Source of the DNA: Alisma plantago-aquatica
Taxonomy: Eukaryota; Streptophyta; Magnoliopsida; Alismatales; Alismataceae
Direction: 5' to 3'
Assembly: GCA_963693085.1 (NCBI GenBank)
Contig: OY856413.1
Coordinates: 106,757,501 to 106,821,500, forward strand
DNA length: 64,000 bases
A program made the position numbers and the translations under genes. Shown here one piece after another: positions 49,837 to 62,281 of the stretch. Each line of letters starts with the position of its first letter. Position 1 is the stretch's first letter. The notes under the pieces were generated by a model that saw only the letters and a program-made list of their open reading frames with translations, searched no databases and was not told where the DNA came from.

Positions 49837-51805
49837 GAAGTCAAAAAGGTGCAACTAGGAACACCCCCCTCTCACTAGGAACACCCCGGCGGCTGCCGCT
49901 GGGGGGAGGGAGCATCTCCCCTGGCGTATTCCTCCCCCTGGCTCTCTAGATCTCAGTGTTTTTTCGACTGGGAGGTGCATGCTGTTGTGGCTCATCAGAA
50001 AGAGGGAGCTGTCGAAGGGCGTCGACTCGGTGGTGAGGCCTGGTGAGGGATCGTGTGGCGCCGCGTGAAGCAGATTCTGGGAAGTGGTTGGGCTTGTCGA
50101 TCCAGTTGAACCCTTTCCGTTCAAGAGTGACGGTTGGGAGAGAGCCCTTCTCAACCAGAGCCGGCTTCCTCATTGCCACCTATCTCGCAGGTGTTGGAAG
50201 GGCCTTCCCTCTCCTTCACTAGCACCTCTCGACCCCGCCCCGAGTGAAATCTTGGCTCCTGGAGGACGATGGATCCTGACCCTGCCGTAGCTTCTGCATG
50301 GTGCTTTGGCGGCGGATGGGTTCTTCGATGGCTGATCGATGGCGTATCATCGGTCGTTCTTCAAGGTTCACGATACTGGTGGAGCACCCTCTGGTGTGGG
50401 GGTTTGTCCTTCCCACTTCGACTGTCTTCCCCTGTGCGTGTCCCTCTGCAGGCGATAGGTCGGTCTCCTTGGCATCCCAATGCAGGATGGGTCAGAGACC
50501 AGGGCAGTTTGTTGATGGTGATGCTGGTTACTACGACTCTTCATCAAGCTTCTGTGCAATCAGGTGTCTAGGTGTGGTTAGGGGCAGCTAGAGCTTCCCC
50601 TTTCCGTCCTTATGATCCGACAGCTAGCCCTGTGTTGCTATAGCGTTTTGGATCAAGTCGCTATCAGGAGCTTGCTCTCGGAGGTTGCTGGTGGCGTGCT
50701 ACCTACTAGAATTGTGTTCTGAACACCCGTCAGGTGTTCGTGGGTTTGCCTCTGTGCAAACATGCATCCTCCAACCTCTCAGGACTTGGTGCTGCAGCTG
50801 ATTCGGGGGTAGGGGCTGAAGCTGCTCGATTCTCTGTCTACCCTTCTTTCAATTTGTGGGTATTCCAAATGCTAGTAAAGAGAGGCTTCAGTGGTTCCAG
50901 CATCCGATCCCCTGGTCTCGGTGTTGCTTCAGTGTTGGGCTCTGATGGGCGGCTTGGTGGCGGCGGTTCTTCAGTCCTGCCTTGTTTGATGCAGTGCCAT
51001 TCACAACATACTCGACGGCTTGCCCCTATGGGCAAGGGATCAAGCTGGTGGCTGGATTCTGTCCTTGAAGTCAACCACAACTAGTCCTGGCCTATGACCA
51101 CAAGCTCCTCATGAGGTGCAGCTATGCTAGGCTGAGTTTTGTTCTCCTCCAGTCAGTTCCTCTAATCAAGGGAGTTAGGAGTGTTTTGCATGAAGGAGAC
51201 TTGGCGCACGCTTCTTGGAGGCATTTGGCTAATTCAATAGATCCCTGGGTGGTTTGCTTCGGTTGATGAAAATGGAAATGTTGTTTTCCTAGAATCCATT
51301 CTTTCAGGTGTCGAGCAAAACGCATATGGAGGACAGGGGGGCTCTTGTTCATGGACATGAACCGTTGGTACTACCTTTGTTGGTTCCTTTTGGACCAGGT
51401 TATGCAGTTTAGGAGTTTGCTTGGTTTGGTAGAGAAGAGTCCTCTTGGCTATTCTTTCTTGATGGTACTATCGACCCTGGTGGTCAAGTTTGCTTCAGAA
51501 GACAGGAGGTCACATTTTAAAGGTGTTCTTATTGTTAGTTGACTATCATGCCTTTTGTAAGCAGTACTGTAGCTGCAAGGTAGTTGATAGTATAGGATAG
51601 GTTGAACTGTCATCTATTCTTTTCTCTCCTTCTCGGTTGTCCTTTTGTAGGACCCCTTTTGATTCCAGCCTGTTGGGATCATAGTTTAGTTCTGCTGTTT
51701 GGGGTTTTGTCCCCTATGTGCTAGCTTCTAGCTTTGTTGTATGGGGTACTTTCGTGCCCAAATTTTTGGTTTTATAGCAACACGTTTTTTTGACCGACCA
51801 ATTTT
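49837..51805 (+). mobile_element. GC-rich LINE-like insert, unclassified
   Basis: A sharp GC-rich island in AT-rich DNA, flanked by a 13-bp direct repeat TTTTTATGGAGTT (49824-49836 and 51806-51818), as target-primed insertion would give. It opens with a short tandem duplication (ACTAGGAACACCCC twice, 49854-49890). The end (51690-51790: GGGGTTTTGTCCCC, TTCGTGCCC, TTTGGTTTTATA) resembles 3' untranslated ends of plant L1 LINEs. Several overlapping ORFs of 60-116 codons occur on both strands (for example 50269-50571, 50734-51084, 50179-49946) but I recognise no RT, endonuclease or gag. It is likely a non-autonomous or truncated copy; no poly-A tail is visible. Confidence 0.4.
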
Positions 51806-51818
51806 TTTTTATGGAGTT

Positions 51819-52929
51819 TGAGGAGTATCTGATATATTGAGGGGAAATATGCTACTCAAGGGTATATTTTGGCTTTTATCTAAATTAGTCTATGTAATGC
51901 ATGAACTGGTGAAATAATGAATTTATTTTATATCGAGTTTCAAGATGTTTAAAGTATTTTTTGTATTAAACCTAGGAAAGACATATTACTAAAAATCTTG
52001 GGAAATAAGTTCAGATCTAGAAGGAAAAAAAGGGGAGTTAATTTGATCATATGAAAAACATGTAAGTGTGATGGGCCTAAGATTTGAAAGGGTTGCACAT
52101 AATGATGGAATGATTATTGAGAATTTGTTGGAAATATAATGAGAATTTTGATAAGAGTTTTCATGAAAATGGTGTTGATATTTATTGGCAAGTTTGGACA
52201 ATTGTTATTAGTTATTGGATAATAATTAGGCCTAATTTGATGTCATATATAAAGTATATACATATATGATGCAAGGGGAGCATTATTTTGATTTTTTTTA
52301 TTACACTTAGGGGTCTAAATAATTTGCCAATGGAGTAAAAACAAGTTAAGGATAAGGAAAAGAAAATAAAAAAAAAGTAAAAATTGGACAAGATTCCCAG
52401 AGCGGACTGAAGAATCTGGGTGCCCAAGAAGAACATGACTCAAATAGAGTCTGAAGGATAGTGAGATCTCTCCATGATAACAAGGATTTAGAGACTATAA
52501 ATGCATCGATTGTTAGAACAATGGAGGGAGATGAGTCTAATGCTATTGTTTTGGCTCAAAATCAAAAGAAAAAGAAGGAGAACAAAGTATGGAGAGGAGA
52601 GGAAGAAACAATGCTGACTATAAGGGTTGCACTTTTGGGGATCCTTGATGTCGACATACTAGACCATGGAGAAAGTGTCTACCTTTCTGAGAAGGCTCAG
52701 ATAAAGGTTGAGGCCAGGCTATCCTTGCAATCTCATGGCTAGGGAGGTGAACTTCTTATCACTAGTGATCACCCAAGAGGAGGTGACACAACTCTATAAA
52801 ACAAAGCATCAGGTGCAGGAGAAAAAGGAGGATGGGGAAGCCAGGTTGCATGGGTTGCACCTAATTGGACCCAAGAAAGGGTCTATGAGGGGCAACTGTA
52901 AGGTGCACGATGTGTTCATATCATAAGAA
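51819..52929. other. Intergenic; purine-rich unassigned segment
   Basis: 51819-52440 is AT-rich without features. 52441-52929 is purine-rich with short plus-strand frames (52461-52742, 93 codons; 52708-52926, 72 codons) rich in Lys and Glu and without a recognised family; possibly internal sequence of an older retroelement. It ends exactly where the copia LTR begins. Confidence 0.4.
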
Positions 52930-54109
52930 TGTTGGTATAGTATGCCCAGAGAGCTAATCATATGATGATTGCAATGAGTCATATGATACTTGATTTGATA
53001 ATGATAAATGTAATTCTATATATTATGTTTTTCTCACTCACGAGATGATGACACATATATGATATATTTATAAAAAATGATGTGACTCGATGACATATGT
53101 CTTCAAGTTAAGGACCTGAACAATGAGACCATATGTATGATAAGAGTACATACATTCTTGTTGTGTCCCTAGTCAGATATTATTGTGGAAGCAAAATAGA
53201 CAACAAAAATACATAAGACTAGAGTGTGTGTTGACTGATGATAGAGTCTCATTAGTCATGATATATGATATCAAGGCAAGCACACAAATATATGTTAGAG
53301 AACAATATATCAGATAGACCCACCATGAGAGTGATACATGGATACCATTGAATGGAAGTTACAATCGTCTCTCATAGTGACAGTGGTGATTGTGGTTCTT
53401 AGATTTGAAATCACTGCACTCATCACATGTGATTGGGTACACTTTGATATTATTAAATGCAATCCTAAAACATGGGTTGTTATAATGGTGATGATTGGGT
53501 GACTTTGACACATGGGCACCTGAGTGTGAGTGATAGATATGGGATTTGTCCCTCCCACAAGGAGTATGATATCCAGGGCCCCTTGATAAGTGAGATTAAG
53601 AATTGTATGGCCATACTCATGTAGTTTAATATATGATATGTGAATTCACATGCATCTCAGATAGTCTGCTCTAGGTCAAGGAACATAGATTCAATGTTGA
53701 AGAGGATGATGTTCCATGCCTCGAGTTCAATCCGGATGTCAGTGAAAAATGAACTATATGATCATTATAACACTAATCATAGATTGTAGGTTGAAGTTGT
53801 TCTCCAACTTTTTGAGTTACTTGGGTAGCAATGATGAGTTACTAGATTCCGCTCATTGCTTATGATGTCATAAGTTGTTATGAACATTCACTACCAAAAT
53901 AAATTTGAATCTATAGGGTCACACACATACGATACCCTTAAAAGAGGAAATTTTCCATGAATGGTGTTTAGATTGAGACTAAAGGTGTTTAGGTACTTAA
54001 TTAAAAATATAATTGACTGACTAGACTCAGAACTATCAAGTTCAAGTGTTGAACTAGCTTGTTAGAGTTTCAGGTCAATTGGAGACTACATTAGCAATGA
54101 TATAATTGC

Positions 54110-54475
54110 CAACTGACCAGTTCACCCTTGTGAGCCGATCAGCTAGTGTGAGCCAACCAACTGGTTCACTTGGTGAAACGGGAGGCTCACAGTCCTGCCA
54201 GTTGAAGAAATTGGGATTTTCCCAGTTGGAGGAAAACTTCCACATTTCACTTGTTCAATTTGATTGGAATAAGGATTAATCTTTGCATTAATTGGAAATG
54301 GTTGAGGAAAGTCAATTATGGGAAAGTCTGGGAAGTAAAATGATCGGTTCACTGGGTGAACTGATCGGCTCACCTACCCAAAAGACTAGTTCAGTTATGA
54401 ACCAATTGGCTCACCTTACCAAATGATCATTTCAGTTATGAAATGACCAGTTCACTTGCCGCAGTACAAACTATT
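54110..54475. repeat. Word array in copia U3 (GATCGGTTCAC / TGAGCCGATC types)
   Basis: Repeated short words in both orientations: ACCAGTTCACC, GTGAGCCGATC, CCAACTGGTTCAC, GATCGGTTCACTGGGTGAAC, GATCGGCTCACC, CCAATTGGCTCACC. Several pair into palindromes (TTCACTGGGTGAA). Confidence 0.8.
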
Positions 54476-54536
54476 CATGGAATTTTTAGATCCTTCTACT
54501 CCAGAATAGACTGGAAACCCTGACCCTTCCCTCTAC

Positions 54537-54544
54537 TATAAATA
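54537..54544 (+). promoter_or_regulatory. TATA box of the second copia LTR
   Basis: TATAAATA, about 60 bp after the end of the word array, followed by an AG-rich presumed leader start. Confidence 0.7.
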
Positions 54545-55082
54545 GAGGGAAACTGGGGTCTTCTCAGAACATCAATTTCTCTACAAAGTTGTTGTCCTCT
54601 CTAATTTTGGTAATCGAGAGAGCCTGAGAAAGTGCTACCCAACTAGGGAGGCACAACACGGGAAAGAAACTGTAGAAAAGCAGTCTATGTTCGGGAGAGC
54701 AGGTTGGTGCTAGTACACCAATAGGAGGGTCATCTCCTTCTTGCCAGTTCTTCTAGAATGGCAGGAGTTCTAGGTGGTCTGTGTGGACTATGTGTAGAGG
54801 CAGGAGATGTCTGCCACCCAAGAGGATATGTCGTCCACAATCCATGGTGGATGCTAGAGTCCATGGCAAAGACCAGGAGCTGCACAGACACCATCCAAGA
54901 TATAGTGTTGAAGACCACACATGGCTGTGAGGTATTGTCACTAGGCAAGCCCTAGGACCAAGTTTATCTCATTAAAACTGTCCTTCCCATTACATAGTCA
55001 TTGATGCAATCTCTTGTTATGGGTTAGTGGCTAGTAATTTTTTTGTTTCCGCTGCCTACTCTAAGGCCATAAAACCCAACAG

Positions 55083-55094
55083 CGGTATCAGAGC
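55083..55094 (+). other. Primer binding site of the second copia element
   Basis: CGGTATCAGAGC, one base after the LTR end; the first base is C where T is usual, the rest fits initiator tRNA-Met. Confidence 0.88.
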
Positions 55095-58000
55095 CAAGTT
55101 AACATACTGTGTTTTAGGATAAATCGATATGATCAGATTTTAGTTTTATCATCATTTATTTATTGCATACAATGCAAATATTTAAACTGACTATTGTGCA
55201 TGTCTGACTAAATACCACATGCGACCACAAACTAATATACATATATGATATATATTTATGCAATAGATACACCTCGCCCTAAAAACGGTTTTTGATAGTG
55301 GATGTGTAGCATGGTTATGGCCTATAAACCCTATGCGTGCTTGGTTGGTTATGGTTGTTTGCATCTCGGTTTGCATACCAAGCTTCTACCTTCTATTCCA
55401 CATGTAACTCGAGATAACTCGAGATCCTTTCTCTTCTACCTTTGTTCCCCTCAAATGTAACTCTAGGTTTCCCAAAGATTTTGTAAAAGTAGGATAGTTT
55501 ATTTTTGTTACATTGAAGAAGAATACACTCAACACCAGAATAGCCGACCGTCTGGAGGACCGAGGAGGATTATAAAGGAGCTGGATCGACCGACTGATGG
55601 CCCAACTGCTTTTTGGAGGTGTCCAGACATCAGAGGACAAAGTGATCAACCAACTAGCTAAGAGGCAAGCTGATCGTGTCATAGGATGAGCCAATCAACC
55701 TGGAATGGTTCAAACACAAAGATCTTCATCAACAATAGGTTGCATATGATGTAGACCTTAGATGACCGTAATTGTAACATCCCTGACCTGGGTTATGTTT
55801 TAACCCTAGGCGTTTTGCTTAATAAGTTGATTAGATGCTTACTTTTATTTTTTTGAAGAGGTAATTAAGGGTCATGAGGAACTTATATTTCAATTTTAGT
55901 CTTTTTGAATAATGTTGAAACATTGTTTTGTTAATGTTGGACTAAAGAGAAAATTACCCAAGTTGAGGGGTTAACTTACAAATTGTACATGATAAAATGT
56001 TCCTATGATGTTGAGAAATCATAAGAAGGAATATGATTTAGTGGTATGGTCTCCACAAGCTTGGGCACCAAGATAGAGCTTGTTGAGCTATGTTTGTGCA
56101 TTAAAAACCTAGTTTTGGTGGAATGTGCAATTTACCCAAAACCAAGGGTTCAATATGCAAAATACCACCTCTAGAGGGTCCTTCATGTTTCTTGGCATCA
56201 AGTAGAGCAAATAAAATGAGAGGGGCGCCTCATTTAAATTAATTTGGAGGAGAGAGAATCTTGATATTAAAATAATCAAGATTTAAGCATAAAAGGAACT
56301 TTAATTCAAATAAATGCAAAAAGAAATATATTAATTGACGAGCCCTTCAACCAAAAGTTGAGGGATGATTTTGCAAAGTGTTGGACGAGCTTGTGCCTTG
56401 ACAAGGCACGAAAATATCTTGGTTGAGTGGAATCCCACTCACATTAACATAATAAAAAGTATTATCCACTAAAAGTAGGATATTAATATAATATGATTAA
56501 GGTGCTTAATTTCTTTTCCTTTAATTCTTGGATAATGAAGAGGTTTTGCAAGATAATTAAGGTGTCTTCGTGGCCAAGGAATTGAGGGGGAAGTGGTGGA
56601 AATAATTTTGGAAATAAAAGAAATTAATTCCATTTTCTCTTTCCTTGAATTTTCTTATACATATCTCTTTTTCCACCCACCTAAGGACCTTTTTCAGAAA
56701 TCCTTTTCTCTTCTTGCCTTGTCCGACCACGAGAGAGAGCTTAGGAGCAGGAGAAGGACGATTCTAACCTGTTGGTAAGCTTTTGATCATCTTCCACCTT
56801 GGTTTCATGGTGAAAACCCAAAATCGATGCTTGATTATTTGTTTTCTTCACTCGATTTCCAACCCTAGCCAACTCTTTCATCCAAAAGCTTGAGAACGGA
56901 CCTTGGGCAGTTTTCAAAGCTCATCCACCATTAGAGAACGTGGAGCTTGAAGCTTGGAATCAGATTCAAAGGCGGGTTATATAACTTAAACCCTAAAACG
57001 TTATCATTGCATTCAATTCTCCATGAATTGTTATACATTTTGTGCTGTTTTGATCTTCTTTTGAGTCATTGCTGCAATTTCCATGAAAATGGAAGTAGTT
57101 CCTGTTTGAATGAAGGAATATGATGATGACATCATCTTGGACATTTTTCCCAAGAATATGTTAGACCAAACATTTTCAATATATGTGCTCAATCGGTTTC
57201 ACAAACCGTTTGGGAGCAAACGATTTCAAACCGTTTGAGAGTAAACGGTCTCATCAAACCATTTGAGAGTAAACAGTTTCAAAACCGTTTGAGAGTGTTG
57301 ACCACAGTTGACCATTTGGAGAATTGATGATAATCATGACAGTTAATGATCCATAAATATGATTGATTAGTTTCAATGGGCTTGTTAGTTGAAGGTCCAT
57401 CAATCATCAAACCCTAATCGGGTTAAGTGCTGAAATTCAATTTGATTAACTTAGATTTTTGGGTGATTGCGCCCAAACGGTCCCAAGACCGTTAGGGGGT
57501 CACCCAAGACCATTTGGAAGTCTAGGGTTAAGTATGGTTGAGAAATTGAAGATCCAAAGTTACTAAGTTGAAATGTAATCAATAATCGATTTGATGATCA
57601 ATCCAATGATCCAAACCCTAATTAGATGTCATGGATTTTGTTGATGGAATGGGAAAACGGTCTCAAGACCGTTTGGAGGTCATCCAAACGACCTCAAGAC
57701 CATTTGAGGTCAGGTCATGTTCAATTTGGATGGTGATCCAATGATTTCAAAGTAATTCGTTTCACAATGATTAACATTGAAAGTCCATTGATTTCAATCC
57801 CTAATCCAATTGATTCAAAACCCTAATTAGTGATCAATTGAGGGTTAAATCAGTTGAAGGATGATATATTAAGCTCAATTGAAGTATGGTGTTAGGTTCA
57901 ATTGAGGAGAGGTTATAAGAATTCAATTGATCAGTGAATCAACATTGGAAACCCTAAATCAACATGATTGGTTGAGACCATATTTGGTCCATTCGGTTTT

Positions 58001-58179
58001 GAGGAGGTTTGGACCAAACGGTCTCAAGACCATTTGGGACCAAACGATCCCAAACATGCTAAGATTAGAACAGTTTCAAACTTCAACTTTGGCAATCAGT
58101 TTCAAGCACTTACTTTGTCAAACGGTTTCAAGTGCTAACTTTACCAAATGGTTTTAAACTGTGTGATCAAAACTGTTTG

Positions 58180-58184
58180 AGGTC
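58180..58184. repeat. Target site duplication AGGTC, left copy
   Basis: AGGTC before TGTAACGAG; the same five bases follow at 63738-63742. Confidence 0.85.
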
Positions 58185-59009
58185 TGTAACGAGTGTCTCG
58201 CGAAAACATGATTAACTAATGCGGAAGCGTTCATCAAGTAGCGGATTAGCGAAAATCACTAAAAATTAAAACTTTTTGCAAAGAGATCCACACATAGGAA
58301 ATCCTTTACAACAAGAACCATTGTATAACATTTACATTCTTGTTCAAACATATATAACCTGTACCATCTCTTTTTAGAGACTACAACATCAGCTGCCTTA
58401 TGAACATTATATACAGACAACATATGAATCTCGAGGCATCAAGCCAAAACCTTAGTTTGATATATCAAAAACACTGACTGAAAACTCCGAGGACCTGAGA
58501 GTATAGAGACGACACATAGGACTACTATCTATATGACTTGACAGTCAGTGCCTCCACCTGAGATCTCACTGCTGTCCAAGCTGTTGCTTTCCTTTTCCGG
58601 CAAAAGAGTATCTGCCTCTTTTTCCGCATCCACCTAAAAATGTTGGATCCCACGGGGGTGAGACAATTGTAAATTGCCTCAGCAAGAGATATAACTCTCC
58701 GCCAGAAACATTATTATTGCATCTTAAGAAGATAAATATAGGCAGATGATAAGCAGTTTAAAGCATTCTCTTAATAAGGAATAGGAAGAACATGTATATC
58801 ATTTATCCTCCATATTATACCATCATGTCAAACTTCTCTTGTGACACTCATTATCTTGATATGTCACCCATGAGACATTCTTGTTTCAACTTATTGGCCT
58901 TAGTCAGTCTGCTAAACAGATAAGGAATTACATCTACCATGTACTCATATATCATTAATACATGCATTGGGTTATTACCAATCATGTGTCATCATTACAG
59001 GCATTGAGC

Positions 59010-59780
59010 CTCTGCCAGGTATTGGACTCTTCAAAACCTGATTACACTGCCAGACATTGGTCTTTAACCAACCCTGATTACAGGCATTACACCTCTGCCA
59101 GGTATTGGATTTCTCCAAACCTGATTACACAGCCAGGCATTGGACTCTAACCAACCCTGATTTCACAGCCAGGCATTGGACTTTAACCAACCCTGATTAC
59201 ACAGCCAGGCATTGGTCCGTAACCAATCCTGATTACACAGCCAGGCATTGGACTTTAACCAACCCTGATTACACAGCCAGGCATTGGACTCTAACCAATC
59301 CTGATTACACAGCCAGGCATTGGACTCTAACCAATCCTGATTACACAGCCAGACATTGGACTTTAACCAACCCTGATTACACAACCAGGCATTGGACTGT
59401 AACCAATCCTGATTACACAGCCAGGCATTGAACTTTAACCAACCCTAATTATTGGCATTAAGCCTCTGCCAGGTATTGGACTTTAACCAAACCTGATTAC
59501 ACAGCCAGGCATTGGACTCTAACCAATCCTGATTACACAGCCAGGCATTGGACTTTAACCAACCATGATTACAGGCATTAAGCCTCTGCCAGGTATTGGA
59601 CTTTAACCAAACCTGATTACACAGCCAGGCATTGGTCCGTAACCAATCCTGATTACACAGCTAGGCATTGGACTTTAACCAACCCTGATTACAGGCATTA
59701 AGCCTCTGCCAGGTATTGGACTTTAACCAAACCTGATTACACCGCCATGCATTGGTCCGTAACCAATCCTGATTACACAG
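59010..59780. repeat. 36-bp satellite with a 120-bp higher-order unit
   Basis: About 20 units of CCAGGCATTGGACTTTAACC-AACCCTGATTACACAG type. Some units are 48 bp because they end in AGGCATTAAGCCTCTG. Near the right end the order 36+36+48 repeats with a period of exactly 120 bp (heads at about 59467, 59587 and 59707). Since 36 is divisible by three, frames stay open in it and give 12-residue repeat peptides on both strands. Confidence 0.95.
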
Positions 59781-60199
59781 TTCATGGAATTTAATTCCTT
59801 TAACTCATCATTGATCATCACATACTACTTTCTTAAGTTACCAGCTTATCTTGGATTAAGGTATTTCCCATCTTAATCCTTTCATCCACTAACCTATCAC
59901 TCTTACCATAAAGTGCATATGTTACACATAAGAATGGTCCAACTATCTTTAATAATATGGACTCATCTCAGATTAAGGCATTGCTTACAATAAGCTTGCC
60001 TATAATCAACCACATTAAATGTTTCACCTTTATAAGGCCATTCCTTCTATCTCATCATTAGGGTTTCCTTATACCCTTATTTAAAATTAGGATTATAATT
60101 CATTGTCATATTGCCCAAGATTAGGGATTTATGTATTATGACTCCACATTAGAGTCTCACATACCTTCACCCTTCTTAGGGCCTCTCATCACAACATAG

Positions 60200-60560
60200 C
60201 ATTAGAGCTTCATGTGATGTTAACTCTTAATTAGGGTTTCTCATGGAATCACCCTCAACTAGGGTTTCTCATGGAATCACCCTCAACTAGGGTTTCTCAT
60301 GGAATCACCCTCAACTAGGGTTTCCACCTTAGTCACCCACAATTTGGGTTTACGATGCATCTCCATTAGGATTTCATTCAATTGTCCATAATTAGAGATT
60401 CACTATTCATCCCAATTAGGGTTTTACATCTCATTTCCCTAAATTGTAGTTTCACACATCACTACCCTGACTTAGGGTTACATCCTCACCCTAGATTAGG
60501 GTTACATTTAGAATTGCCCTCAATTAGGGTTAAAACCCAAAAGCCATGTCAATTAGGGTT
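60200..60560. repeat. Telo-box-rich stretch with a 28-bp triplet repeat
   Basis: Three direct copies of a 28-bp unit (CTCATGGAATCACCCTCAAC-TAGGGTTT) at 60240-60323, within a longer stretch in which TTAGGGTTT or TAGGGTTT recurs about every 30-40 bp. On the minus (element sense) strand these read AAACCCTA, the telo-box. Confidence 0.88.
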
Positions 60561-61182
60561 TATATTCATGATTAGGGTTTCATGATCTGTCTTCTTAAGG
60601 ATCATACCCTTAATCACCACATGAATCATATTCATATATGAATTCATGTTAACATCATCTCAAATTGATTAGGTCATATCAACCCTTCAATCAAGAGCAT
60701 ACCACTATGATTAACGTAGTGTATCAAGGCATTGGTCCAATAAGCAATTAGGGATTCATTCCTTAATTGGTACTAGTCCCTTAGGTACTGTTAGGGTTTC
60801 AACCTTTGTACCTTATTTGTTTATCATTACTAATCATCATTGGGTTGATGGATCATTCATCATCTTAATTCTCAAGAGATTCAATCACATTGGACCTCCA
60901 TTACATAAAGCATCCAATTGAATTAGGGTTTCCAATGTTGATTCCTTCAATCATTGGATTCATGGAACCAATCATCAATTGGACCTACCCTCATACTTCA
61001 ATTGAGTTTAATAGGTCAACCTTCAACTGATTTGACCCTCAATTAACCCTCAATTGGTCCTCAATTAGGGTTTGATTCAATTGAATTAGGGTTTGGAATC
61101 AATGATCCATCAACACTAATCAATGCAAGATTAGTTACATTGAAACCATTGAATCATCATCCAAATTGGGTATGACCTGACC

Positions 61183-62281
61183 CCAAACGGTCTTGAGGTC
61201 ATTTGGATGACCTCCAAACGGTCTTGATACCGTTTGCCCATCATATCACTCAAATCCAAGCCATCCAATTAAGGTTTGGATCATTGGATTGATCACCAAA
61301 TCAGCATTGCATTGTATAACAACTTGGTACCTTTAGACCTTCAAACACCTAACCATACTCAACCCTAGACCTCCAAACGGTCTTGGGTGACCACCAAACG
61401 GTCTTTAGACCGTTTGGATGAGTCCCAAACGGTCTTTAGACCGTTTGCCCATCCAACCTTTGGACTCTAATGAAAATTCATCAAGGTTTGGTCTATTGAG
61501 TTGATCAGCACATCAATACTCAATTGCAATATGATTTGGTACCTTTGGACCTTCAATTGGGACCTACAAAAGGTCTTGAGGTGACCCCAAACGGTCTTGA
61601 GACCGTTTGGATGATCCCCCAAACGGTCTTGAGACCGTTTGGGCTAATCAACCCAAAATCTCAAATTAGCTCATTGTGATTTCAGCACTGATTTCAATTA
61701 AGGTTAGCCCAATTGATTAGCCTTCAACTCATGACTCGTTTGGAATTAATCCATAAAATGTGGTGAGTCATTAACCAACATAATTAGGAACAGTAATATC
61801 AAACGTTCAATGCTTGGTAAACTCCACCAAACGGTCTTGAAACCGTTTTCCCAAAAAGGTCAATTAAATCAGATTAGAAAATCAGCACTTAATCCAATTA
61901 GGTTTCCCTAATTGATTAGGCTTCAACTCACGATTCCTTTGGCGTTAATTCCTAAAATGTGGAGGGTCATTAACCAACATCATTAGGAACAGGAATATCA
62001 AACGGTCAACGCTTGGTCAACCATCTCAAACGGTTTTGAAGCCGTTTTCCCAAACTGGTCGAGTTAATCAGGTTGAAAATCAGTATTTAATTCAATTCGA
62101 TTTTCCTAATTGATTGGCCTTCAACTCACGATTCCTTTGGAGTTAACCCCTAAAATGTGTAGGGTCATTAGTATACATAATTAGGAACAAGATTCCCAAA
62201 CGGTCAACTCTTGGGCAACCATATAAAACGGTCTTGAAACCGTTTGATCCCAAACGGGTTCAAACCGTTTGCCCTTAAACG
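61183..62281. repeat. Palindromes AAACGGTCT-TG-AGACCGTTT and variants
   Basis: Perfect copies at 61589-61608 and 61621-61640, close variants around 61216, 61397, 61430, 61830, 62030 and 62227, and single half-sites (CAAACGGTCAAC). The arms are nine base pairs with a two-base centre. Confidence 0.92.

Larger units (their letters stand above)
52930..55081 (+). repeat. Long copia LTR (2152 bp)
   Basis: Starts TGTTGGTATAGTATGCCC and ends AAACCCAACA, the same ends as the 707-bp LTRs of the first element. The first kilobase matches the 3' untranslated segment 8991-10020 of that element, and the last part matches in plan its LTR end. U3 contains a word array (about 54110-54475) before the TATA box. 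Confidence 0.85.
52930..55772 (+). mobile_element. 5' end of a second copia element (LTR plus leader)
   Basis: A relative of the element at 2738. LTR 52930-55081, primer site 55083-55094, leader 55095-55772 matching parts of 3480-3990. The leader is interrupted at 55773 by a chromovirus-like LTR, so gag and pol would lie beyond the window if they survive. Many base differences show it is an old and separate lineage. Confidence 0.85.

Noticed and set aside
59105..59431. 108-codon ORF with 12-residue repeats (TLTNPDYTARHW)
   Set aside because: A by-product of the 36-bp satellite; the opposite strand is open too (59163-59384).
59010..59780. CRISPR-like regular repeats
   Set aside because: Direct tandem satellite without unique spacers, in plant DNA.
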